Source: Lentisphaeria bacterium UBA1724
Lineage (GTDB): Bacteria; Verrucomicrobiota; Lentisphaeria; Oligosphaerales; Oligosphaeraceae
Reading direction: 5' to 3'
Assembly (NCBI GenBank): GCA_002315885.1
Contig: DCIO01000033.1
Location: forward strand, 1 to 12,258
DNA: 12,258 nucleotides
The stretch's first letter is position 1; every line of letters begins with the position of its first letter. Under the pieces are notes generated by a model. It worked only from the letters and a program-made list of their open reading frames with translations. It was not told the origin of the DNA and did not search any database. Positions 1-5,777 of the stretch are shown here, in pieces. A program made the translations under genes and the position numbers.

Positions 1-19
1 CCGGCTAGGATAGGTAGGA

Positions 20-34
20 GGGACCAGCGGTCCC
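20..34. repeat. Short perfect GC-rich hairpin
   Basis: GGGACC and GGTCCC form a perfect 6-bp inverted repeat around a 3-nt loop (AGC). It is flanked by direct copies of GTAGG at 14-18 and 36-40. It lies in the intergenic tail downstream of the minus-strand dehydrogenase gene, next to a larger nested hairpin. There is no T-run on either side, so a classic intrinsic terminator is not supported. A dispersed intergenic repeat or an RNA 3'-end structure is possible. The last bases of the window (12246-12258) have a vaguely similar GAC-GGC-GTCCCC motif, but the edge cuts it off. Confidence 0.5.
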
Positions 35-42
35 CGTAGGTG

Positions 43-89
43 CGCCCCTCGTGTAGCGCGCGCCTGTGGCGCAGGCGAAACGAGGGGCG
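43..89 (-). terminator. Nested GC-rich hairpin, possible 3' end of the dehydrogenase transcript
   Basis: The outer arms CGCCCCTCGT (43-52) and ACGAGGGGCG (80-89) are a perfect 10-bp inverted repeat. Inside them CGCCTG (61-66) and CAGGCG (72-77) form a second perfect stem with a 5-nt loop. The structure begins 10 nt beyond the stop codon of the dehydrogenase gene, the usual position for a terminator or 3'-protecting hairpin. No U-tract follows it on the minus strand, so the terminator role is inferred from position only. A repeat-family member is the main alternative. Confidence 0.4.
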
Positions 90-99
90 AAAGAATCAA

Positions 100-1806
100 T
101 TACATCTTCAGGATTTCGGGATCCGGGAGGATTTGATTTTTCACCGTGGAATAATTCATCTCCAGTTCGGGGAGATATTCCGCGGCGAATTCCCGCGCCA
201 GCGTAATACGTTTGGCATCCGCCAGTGCATTCTTCAGAAGGATCATCCCGATGAAGGCGATGGTCTCCATACGTACCACATGGTATGCCATCTGGTCGAA
301 GAAGCGCGTATCGTCATGATGTTCATCCACGATGGCGATTGCCTCCTCCACCTTTGCGTGTCCCGCCATGAATTGCTCTGCCAGCGTTTTCGCCTCACCC
401 TCGAAGGGCAGTGCCGCCAGCTCATCGAAGCGCGCATTGAGAGTGCGTTTCTTCACGCCAGCGATGGCGGCCACGACCTGGAGTTGCGTGGTCCCTTCGT
501 AGATATTGGTAATACGTGCATCGCGATAGTAACGTTCCGCCAGATGATCCCGCATATAGCCCTTGCCGCCGTGTACCTGAATGCCATCGTATGCCACCTT
601 GTTGCACATTTCGGTATTGAAGGCCTTGGTCATGGGTGTCAGAGCATCCGCCATGCGGCTGTATTCCTTCACCTTCAGGCGCTCCTCTTCGGTGGCAGTG
701 CCACGACGCACCCGATCCTCGCAGGCATCCCGCAGATCCACCACGCGGCTGGTCTCGTAGAGCAGCGCACGCCCCGCCAACACACTCGTGCGCATCTTCA
801 CCAGCATGGCATTCACCGCGCCAATCTGGTCGATGGACTTGCCGAACTGGAAGCGCTGGGCGGCGTATTCCTTCGCGCACCGATAAGCGGCCTCCCCAAC
901 ACCCACTGCCTGGGAAGCGATGGCGAGACGCGCGCCATTCATCAGACTCATCACATAGCGAATCAGCCCCATGCGACGACTGCCCACCAACTCGGCGGGG
1001 ACGTTGTCGAAGGTCAGTTCGCAGGTGGGAGAGCCGTGGAGACCCAACTTGTCCTCAATGCCGCTGATTTTCAATTGCGGGCACGCCTCCACCAGGAACA
1101 TGGAGAGACCGCGGCCATCCGTGGTGCCCTCCTCCGTCCGCGCCAATACCAGCAACGCCTTTGCACGACCGTTGGTGATGAAGCGCTTCTTGCCGTTGAT
1201 GAACCACTTGCCATCGGCATCCTGGCGTGCAAAGGTCTTCACACTCTGCAAATCGCTCCCCGCCTCGGGTTCCGTCAAAGCCATTGCGCCATCCACTTCG
1301 CCCGATGCAAAGCGGGGGAGCATCCGATCGCGTTGTGCGTCATCGCCAAAGCGGTAGAGCGTCTCCGCGATGGATTGCAACCCAAAGAGATTCTGGAGGG
1401 ATGCGTCAGCCCGGGAGACCATCTCCGTCATCATGGAATAAATCGTCGTAGGCAGATTCAAGCCGTTGTATTTTCGAGGAAGCGTGACTCCGCAGAGACC
1501 GTGTTCCTGGATGGCCGCAAGATTTTCCTGGGTGCCGAAGGGATAGTCCACATGACCGCCCGCCAGATGGACATTGTCCCGGTCCACCTGAGTGGCATGA
1601 GGCGCGAAGACCTCCCCAGAGAGCATCCCCGCCTCCTCCAGACGGGCGCGGGCGATTGACAGAGCCTCCTGCAACGAGGCGGGCGCCTGGGGATACTGGC
1701 CCTTCTGGGAATAATCGTCTTCGCGCATACGGAAGACCTCATCCAATTCCGCGTTGTCAAAATGGAACTGGAGGTCGGAATTGTCAAGGAAGAAATTTTC
1801 GCCCAT
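100..1806 (-). CDS. Acyl-CoA dehydrogenase, long form (about 570 aa)
   Basis: This FAD-dependent enzyme should catalyse alpha,beta-dehydrogenation of an acyl-CoA thioester in the cytoplasm, passing electrons to electron-transfer flavoprotein. Numbered from the ATG at 1806 (568 aa), it shows the family signature LTEPEAGSD at 177-185 and the flavin/substrate core through RFQFGKSIDQIGA. The IYEGTTQLQ segment carries the probable catalytic base, Glu437. About 115 further residues follow, and the N-terminal helical part is longer than in the classic 380-residue enzymes, so it belongs to the long subfamily that includes DmdC-like proteins. The substrate cannot be read from the sequence. I chose the ATG at 1806 because the product then begins GENFFLDNSDLQFHF, which resembles the usual N-terminus of this subfamily from memory. 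It has no Shine-Dalgarno, and the frame stays open up to 2076. No electron-transfer flavoprotein or thiolase gene is adjacent. The gene is divergent from the HTH pair, which might regulate it. Confidence 0.88.
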   Translation of the reverse strand: MGENFFLDNSDLQFHFDNAELDEVFRMREDDYSQKGQYPQAPASLQEALSIARARLEEAGMLSGEVFAPHATQVDRDNVHLAGGHVDYPFGTQENLAAIQEHGLCGVTLPRKYNGLNLPTTIYSMMTEMVSRADASLQNLFGLQSIAETLYRFGDDAQRDRMLPRFASGEVDGAMALTEPEAGSDLQSVKTFARQDADGKWFINGKKRFITNGRAKALLVLARTEEGTTDGRGLSMFLVEACPQLKISGIEDKLGLHGSPTCELTFDNVPAELVGSRRMGLIRYVMSLMNGARLAIASQAVGVGEAAYRCAKEYAAQRFQFGKSIDQIGAVNAMLVKMRTSVLAGRALLYETSRVVDLRDACEDRVRRGTATEEERLKVKEYSRMADALTPMTKAFNTEMCNKVAYDGIQVHGGKGYMRDHLAERYYRDARITNIYEGTTQLQVVAAIAGVKKRTLNARFDELAALPFEGEAKTLAEQFMAGHAKVEEAIAIVDEHHDDTRFFDQMAYHVVRMETIAFIGMILLKNALADAKRITLAREFAAEYLPELEMNYSTVKNQILPDPEILKM

Positions 1807-1927
1807 GGTATTCAGAATGGTTTTGAGAATGAATGGATGTTTGGAGATTATTTCGTCGTTTGATAAATATAAATCCAGCCACGGGGGTCGTGCGGCAATC
1901 GGAGAAAACAAAAATTCTTCCAGATAC

Positions 1928-1957
1928 TTGAAATTTTGCACAAATTGTTCGTATAAT
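1928..1957 (+). promoter_or_regulatory. Sigma70-type promoter for the HTH gene pair
   Basis: TTGAAA (1928-1933) is followed after 18 nt by a perfect TATAAT (1952-1957). Transcription should start near 1964, giving a leader of roughly 134 nt before the ATG at 2098. A weaker AATTT-N5-AAATT dyad (1932-1946) lies in the spacer between the two boxes. Strength and use are inferred from the match to consensus. Confidence 0.6.
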
Positions 1958-1970
1958 GCAGTTATCGGTG

Positions 1971-1986
1971 GAATTTCCCGAAATTC
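1971..1986. promoter_or_regulatory. 16-bp perfect palindrome, candidate operator
   Basis: GAATTTCCCGAAATTC is two perfect 7-bp inverted arms around a 2-nt centre. It lies about 7 to 22 nt after the predicted transcription start of the HTH pair, a classic position for repressor binding. Dimeric HTH proteins of the XRE type typically bind such dyads and often regulate their own gene, so autoregulation is a reasonable inference. The related AATTT-N5-AAATT dyad at 1932-1946 could be a second site. Binding is not shown by sequence alone. Confidence 0.45.
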
Positions 1987-2082
1987 TGCTGACAGGATAA
2001 CTAACCGTTTGATGTCGTCGAAGCTTGGTCCCCTGTGGCATTCAACCCCAACGACCTCCGTGTCGTGTGGATTCATTCAACC

Positions 2083-2090
2083 GAGGAGGA
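2083..2090 (+). promoter_or_regulatory. Strong ribosome binding site that sets the start of the first HTH gene
   Basis: GAGGAGGA ends 7 nt before the ATG at 2098. This is the best Shine-Dalgarno in the window. It selects 2098 over the upstream in-frame ATG at 2035, which has no such site. Confidence 0.75.
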
Positions 2091-2097
2091 AATTGCC

Positions 2098-2532
2098 ATG
2101 CACCATTCCCGCACCGAGGTCATTCCCCTGCAAGGCGGAATTGTATTCACGCCCGAACTACGCAGAAAGCTTCGTAAAAAACGGCAGACGCTATGCCTGG
2201 ATTATATCCGTCTTGGGGCCATATTAGGACTCCACTGGACTACGGTGCGGAACTGGGAAAAGGGGCGTGTTCTCCAATGCCAACGGAAGAACCTGCGAAA
2301 ACTTCGTGATTTTCTGGCGGGGAATCTGGATGCGAGAATAATCGAATGCCAGGAAGAGCCCCATCGTCATATCGAGGCCTCCGCCCGCCTGACGCATCAA
2401 ATTTTCCTCAACTGCCTGCGCATCAACTTAGAATATCTGGATTGGCTCGGAGGCGTTCCCAAGAACGCGGCACCGACTTTTCTCGACCGACTGAACGAGA
2501 CACTCCAGCCAATTAACCATCCATCCTCTTAA
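2098..2532 (+). CDS. Small helix-turn-helix DNA-binding protein, first of a paralogous pair
   Basis: A 144-residue protein. Residues 18-58 form an XRE-like helix-turn-helix; the recognition-helix end reads LHWTTVRNWEKG. After it come a conserved-looking Cys61 and a basic helix ending RKLRDFLAGNL (67-77). The remaining 65 residues are a helical tail of unknown function. Residues 16-77 align without gaps to residues 8-69 of the next protein, about 26 of 62 identical by hand count. The first HTH helices (TLCLDYIRLGAILGL) are degenerate compared with the canonical LSQNELAEHLGV of its partner, so its DNA target probably differs. It has its own promoter, palindrome and ribosome binding site, and lies 6 nt upstream of the second gene. 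No toxin gene is adjacent, so a HigA-type antitoxin is unlikely. The probable role is a transcription regulator of itself and perhaps of the divergent dehydrogenase gene. Confidence 0.72.
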   Translation: MHHSRTEVIPLQGGIVFTPELRRKLRKKRQTLCLDYIRLGAILGLHWTTVRNWEKGRVLQCQRKNLRKLRDFLAGNLDARIIECQEEPHRHIEASARLTHQIFLNCLRINLEYLDWLGGVPKNAAPTFLDRLNETLQPINHPSS

Positions 2533-2538
2533 TAACTC

Positions 2539-2949
2539 GTGCTTAACAGAGGCATCCATCTCTTGACAACGGAAATGCGACAGCAAATCCGTGTCCAAAG
2601 AATGCGCCTCGGATTAAGCCAAAATGAATTGGCGGAACACCTGGGCGTCAGTCGTTCCACCATCAAGAATTGGGAAACAGGGACTGTCGCGACATGCCGC
2701 CTGAAAAACGATTATCGACTGAGACAATTTCTTGAAGGAAACCTGGAGAGCAACTGTCATATCCACAAGCAAATTCCTTATCTCAGAGACCTCTTGCAAA
2801 AGCATACCCCGCCAGAATTGCAACGCCCCTTCCTGACTGCGCTGAAAAAAGCAGCATGCAAAGCGGGAGGCATGGAAGAATTATTGCTGGCATTGGAGGG
2901 ATTTCTCGAAAAGACCTCCAGCCTCGGCAAGAAGTCCCTCCGTGGATAA
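2539..2949 (+). CDS. Small XRE-family helix-turn-helix protein, second of a paralogous pair
   Basis: A 136-residue protein from a GTG start 6 nt after the previous stop. It has no Shine-Dalgarno, so translation may be coupled to the upstream gene. TTG at 2563 or ATG at 2575 are alternative starts; the latter would trim the beginning of the first helix. Residues 13-48 are a textbook XRE HTH: LSQNELAEHLGV, then SRSTIKNWETG. A Cys53 and a basic helix RLRQFLEGNL follow, matching its neighbour. The C-terminal half (about 75-130) is helical, includes a segment rich in small and leucine residues, and resembles nothing I can name. The WExG, then Cys, then LRxFLxGNL layout is shared by both proteins and looks like a family signature. 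It is a probable DNA-binding regulator; partner and targets are unknown. Confidence 0.75.
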   Translation: MLNRGIHLLTTEMRQQIRVQRMRLGLSQNELAEHLGVSRSTIKNWETGTVATCRLKNDYRLRQFLEGNLESNCHIHKQIPYLRDLLQKHTPPELQRPFLTALKKAACKAGGMEELLLALEGFLEKTSSLGKKSLRG

Positions 2950-3079
2950 TTCGGGAGTTCCAACACACGCGGTTTCATAGACATCCCCTCGTGTACGCGT
3001 GTAACTTTATTGTATTTCCGTGCGGAGTTCATTTGAGAGAATAAATTACTGTATTTTACTGGAACACCTAGATACCGCC

Positions 3080-3691
3080 ATGTTCGAATTTCTGAAACAA
3101 TTCAAAAAAGACCGCCCCATGCGCATTGTCGTCAATGGGCATCCCGCCCTTCGTGCAAAATCCGCGCCGATTGGTGAAATCACCGCCGAGGTCAAGGATT
3201 TTGCCGAAAAGCTGACCCGTTCACTTTTGGAGAGCGAAGTCCAGGGCGTGGGCCTTGCCGCGCCCCAGATTGGTGTCAACACCCGAATGATTGTGGTCAA
3301 GACCACGGGGGACGATGGTCGTAGCCGTCCAGGCGCATTACCTGGTGAGTTGATTTTGGATCCGCTGATGCCTGTGGTGCTCATCAATCCCGAGATTGTG
3401 GATGCCAGCCAGGAAACGAGCTGTGTTGAGGAGGGCTGCCTGAGCCTTCCTGGCGTCAATGGCCATGTCACGCGCCCTGTTACTGTGGTGCTTCATGCGA
3501 CTCTCCTGGACGGACAGGAAATCACGGCGGAATGCGGTGGTCTTCTGGCGCGATGCCTCCAGCACGAAATCGACCACTTGGATGGGAAGCTCTTCTATGA
3601 CCGGATTCCTGCCGAAGAGCAGAAAGCCGCCGACGCCCAGATGAAGAAACTAGCCAAGCGAGAAGCGGGCCTGCGCCGCATCCAGTCCTAA
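3080..3691 (+). CDS. def: Peptide deformylase
   Basis: Removes the formyl group from the N-terminal methionine of nascent proteins, in the cytoplasm at the ribosome exit. From the ATG at 3080 (203 aa) all three family motifs are intact: GVGLAAPQ at 56-63, EEGCLS at 117-122 and QHEIDH at 161-166. Metal ligands are therefore Cys120, His162 and His166, with Glu163 as catalytic base. The start is uncertain. Most family members begin near MRIVVNGHPALR, which here would be the ATG at 3119, and neither start has a good Shine-Dalgarno. Beginning at 3080 adds 13 basic and aromatic residues (MFEFLKQFKKDRP). No methionyl-tRNA formyltransferase gene, a common partner elsewhere, is nearby. It leads a tight plus-strand cluster with the two membrane protein genes downstream, the first 8 nt away. 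Confidence 0.96.
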   Translation: MFEFLKQFKKDRPMRIVVNGHPALRAKSAPIGEITAEVKDFAEKLTRSLLESEVQGVGLAAPQIGVNTRMIVVKTTGDDGRSRPGALPGELILDPLMPVVLINPEIVDASQETSCVEEGCLSLPGVNGHVTRPVTVVLHATLLDGQEITAECGGLLARCLQHEIDHLDGKLFYDRIPAEEQKAADAQMKKLAKREAGLRRIQS

Positions 3692-3699
3692 CGCCCCCC

Positions 3700-4569
3700 A
3701 TGCCGCGCCATCCCGAAACAACTGCAACTGAGTGGATTTTCCAAGCCAAGGACTTGCGTTATCCCCATGTCTTCGGATTGCTTTTCGCACACCCGAAACT
3801 GGCCTGCGCACTTTTGACGATGCGGTCATTCTGGTGGCAGACCCTCCTGATGGGTGCAGTCATCTGTCTAGTCGGGGGGGGACTCCTGACCATGAACGAT
3901 GTCCCCGAATACGGCAAAGACATCTACGCGGGCAGCTCCTTCGTGCTGAAGACACTGAATTCCGTGGAACTCTCCGGGGGACGCGTGCGCTGGGGGGATG
4001 ACTACAATGCGCTGTTGCCCGCCACCACCACCCTGGGACACTGCCAACTGGACATCGTGGAAAATTGGAAGGACTTCCAGCCCGCCAGGAATTCCGCCCT
4101 CCGCACGGGGCTCGTGCTATGCCACGACGGTCTTGGTCTTTGGAGCATGGGCAAAGACGGCTCCGTCAACGTCCGCTCGCTCGTTCTTCCCGCGAAATTG
4201 ATTCCCAGAGGGGAAGAGCCTCTTTCCCTGAATGAACACAACCATTTGCGCTTCTGCCGTTTTGTCTTTTTCGTCATTCTGGGGAGTTTTCTGATGGCCA
4301 ACGGCCTCATGCTCCTGGAATCCCTCTGCACCACGGCATTCATCCTCTGCATCGTCTGGATGTTCATCGGGCGTATCCGGCAGTTCCGAGCCATTCCACA
4401 TTTTCTGATGCTGGGCTTCAACCTGGCCTACCCGCCTTTTCTGACCGCGCTGGTATGGGCGTTGGCAGGCATTCCTGGCGGCTTCGAAAACATCTTCTGC
4501 ATTACGTTCATTTTGTATTTGGCGTATGGCGCCATCGAAGGGCGAAACGGCATCCTCCGTTCCGCATAA
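3700..4569 (+). CDS. Uncharacterised five-helix membrane protein
   Basis: A 289-residue protein I do not recognise. A cytoplasmic-looking N-terminus of about 45 residues precedes one membrane helix (about 47-65). A soluble stretch of about 120 residues (66-185) contains Cys115 and Cys141, then four hydrophobic segments follow (about 187-207, 209-224, 234-258, 263-280). The 1 + loop + 4 layout recalls DUF1189-type membrane proteins, but I see no diagnostic motif, so this is only a resemblance. The N-terminal region (FQAKDLRYPHVFGLLFAHP) may be an amphipathic membrane-contacting segment. It starts 8 nt after the deformylase stop and ends 30 nt before the next membrane protein, so co-transcription is likely and a functional pairing with the downstream protein is plausible. 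No Shine-Dalgarno is visible. Confidence 0.75.
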   Translation: MPRHPETTATEWIFQAKDLRYPHVFGLLFAHPKLACALLTMRSFWWQTLLMGAVICLVGGGLLTMNDVPEYGKDIYAGSSFVLKTLNSVELSGGRVRWGDDYNALLPATTTLGHCQLDIVENWKDFQPARNSALRTGLVLCHDGLGLWSMGKDGSVNVRSLVLPAKLIPRGEEPLSLNEHNHLRFCRFVFFVILGSFLMANGLMLLESLCTTAFILCIVWMFIGRIRQFRAIPHFLMLGFNLAYPPFLTALVWALAGIPGGFENIFCITFILYLAYGAIEGRNGILRSA

Positions 4570-4599
4570 GCTCTTTTGGTCAAACCCATAAGAATAGCC

Positions 4600-5703
4600 A
4601 TGAAAGACTGTAAAAAATACCTCTTCACGGTCGCAACACTGCTCCAGACCATCCCACTGACACTCTTGGCAGCCGAAAATGCGGCAGCACCAGCGGAAGG
4701 CGGTGAAAAAGCCAACCCACTGACTGGCGATACCTGGCTCATCGCCGCCTGGGGAAAAATCTGCGACATCGCAAAAGCCGCCTGGAAATGGCTGGAAGAG
4801 CACGTCCGGACCATGTTGATTGAAGACCTGGGCCTGGGAGAAGCCGACCAGGGAACCGTCACCGTGCTGATTGTCATTCTGGTCATTCTCTCCATCATGC
4901 TGGCCTCTGGTGCCTGGGCGGCCTCCATCGCCCAAATGCGCCGCCACCGCGCCCCCAAATTCTTCCTCTACGGATTCTTCACCTTCTTCGTCGGTCCCGC
5001 ACATCTCCTCTATAGCCTGGACATCAAGGGCGAGGAAGAACAAAAGGCCGCCTTCGCCGCGGCAGCCGCCCAGAAGCGCGCAGAAGCCGCGGAACGGGCG
5101 CGTCTAGAAGAAGAGCAGGCGGTAGCCCGAGGCAAGGAAGCCCCCGCAGTCTCTGCGGAAGGCATCGTCTGGGACAAGAATTACTTCCTGAGTATCCAGC
5201 GCAAGCCGGACGGCACCCCCGCGGGCCCCTGGGCAGTCCAATTCAACGGCATTTCCGTCACCGTCCTCCAAATCGTAGAAGCGATGGACGAAAATGTCCA
5301 GGTGAAGATGATCAACCTGGAAGGCACGAAGACCATGGGCCGAATTCCCTACGCGCGTCTTCAGAAATGGGATGCGCTTGACCCCGCGGGCTACGAGGAA
5401 GCCATGGCCGAAGAGAAGCCCCAGGCAGAAGAGTCCGCCCCCGTCGCCGCGAAAGAGTCCTCTGCCGACGCCAACGCCTCTGGCTGGAACGAGGAGTATT
5501 TCGCCTCCATACGCACGAATGCGGACGGCACTCCCGCGGGACCCTGGCGAGTGGCCTACAACGGCATAGAAATCGAGGTTGTGGAGATTGTAGACGTGCT
5601 GAAGGAGTGCGTCCAGGTCAAGATGATCAACCTGGAGGGCATGCCCATGAATGGCCGCATTCCCTACAGCCGCATTGAAAAATGGGAAGCCATGAACGAG
5701 TAG
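4600..5703 (+). CDS. Membrane-anchored protein with coiled coil and two copies of a 70-residue domain
   Basis: A 367-residue protein of unknown function. The start at 4600 is chosen over an in-frame TTG at 4576 because it gives a clean signal sequence (basic MKDCKK, hydrophobic 7-24, likely cleavage near AAE). A Trp-rich helical stretch (42-70) follows, then a strong membrane helix (86-110), a basic turn MRRHR and a second hydrophobic segment (121-140). An Ala/Glu/Arg-rich probable coiled coil (143-178) links to two repeats: residues 190-260 and 295-365, joined by an acidic linker. By the positive-inside rule the coiled coil and repeats should lie outside the cytoplasm. The repeats are gap-free, about 40 of 70 identical, and share PDG or ADG followed by TPAGPW, then VQVKMINLEG and GRIPY. 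Their shape, ending in a short strand and Arg/Trp, suggests a small beta-barrel such as SH3/SHD1-like folds; that is inference. Likely in an operon with the preceding membrane protein. Confidence 0.78.
   Translation: MKDCKKYLFTVATLLQTIPLTLLAAENAAAPAEGGEKANPLTGDTWLIAAWGKICDIAKAAWKWLEEHVRTMLIEDLGLGEADQGTVTVLIVILVILSIMLASGAWAASIAQMRRHRAPKFFLYGFFTFFVGPAHLLYSLDIKGEEEQKAAFAAAAAQKRAEAAERARLEEEQAVARGKEAPAVSAEGIVWDKNYFLSIQRKPDGTPAGPWAVQFNGISVTVLQIVEAMDENVQVKMINLEGTKTMGRIPYARLQKWDALDPAGYEEAMAEEKPQAEESAPVAAKESSADANASGWNEEYFASIRTNADGTPAGPWRVAYNGIEIEVVEIVDVLKECVQVKMINLEGMPMNGRIPYSRIEKWEAMNE
5167..5379 (+). repeat. First copy of the duplicated 70-residue domain
   Basis: Encodes residues 190-260 of the membrane-anchored protein. 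It corresponds, with no gap, to the segment 315 bp downstream. Within it a 30-nt stretch beginning at 5296 differs from the second copy at only two bases, so duplication or later sequence exchange is likely. Confidence 0.85.
5482..5694 (+). repeat. Second copy of the duplicated 70-residue domain
   Basis: Encodes residues 295-365, ending two codons before the end of the protein. It keeps the Trp at both ends (W296, W362, matching W191 and W257), ADGTPAGPW, VQVKMINLEG and NGRIPYSR. It diverges most in its first 13 residues and around residues 321-338. Confidence 0.85.
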
Positions 5704-5777
5704 TCGTTCCCCTGCCCTCCCCCTCGATAGAATTTTCTTTTCATTACCAATAAACTGATTCAACGGAAAACACCATT

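Larger units (their letters stand above)
1807..2076 (-). other. In-frame open extension upstream of the dehydrogenase start (90 codons)
   Basis: Reading upstream from the dehydrogenase ATG at 1806, the frame stays open for 90 codons to another ATG at 2076. The translation looks partly protein-like (for example EQFVQNFKYLEEFLF), but I recognise no domain. Codon thirds are not C/G-enriched as in the dehydrogenase body, and the ATG at 2076 has no Shine-Dalgarno. The opposite strand here carries the promoter and operator-like palindrome of the HTH gene, which favours a regulatory region. A genuine N-terminal extension, or the remnant of another gene, remains possible. Confidence 0.4.

Noticed and set aside
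40..1659. 539-codon open frame on the plus strand
   Set aside because: It lies wholly antisense to the dehydrogenase gene, whose product has intact family motifs. The translation has no recognisable domain and reflects the gene's codon bias.
2539..2949. HigA-type antitoxin of a toxin-antitoxin module
   Set aside because: Neither HTH gene has a small toxin-like neighbour on either side. The upstream partner is itself an HTH protein and the downstream gene is deformylase.
2965..3002. 7-bp inverted repeat ACACGCG / CGCGTGT after the HTH pair
   Set aside because: The 24-nt spacer is long, no T-run follows, and short GC repeats of this kind are expected by chance. It is not reported as a terminator.
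3010..3060. Promoter before deformylase
   Set aside because: Several AT-rich hexamers occur, but none pair at 16-18 nt spacing with acceptable matches, so no promoter is called although one is likely in this gap.
3086..3103. GAATTTC near the deformylase start as another operator half-site
   Set aside because: It falls inside codons for the N-terminal residues EFLKQF and the second arm does not match, so coincidence is the better explanation.
5704..5777. T-box or other riboswitch before ileS
   Set aside because: The gap is only 74 nt with no T-box sequence, no specifier-loop structure and no terminator. I also see no convincing -35/-10 pair.
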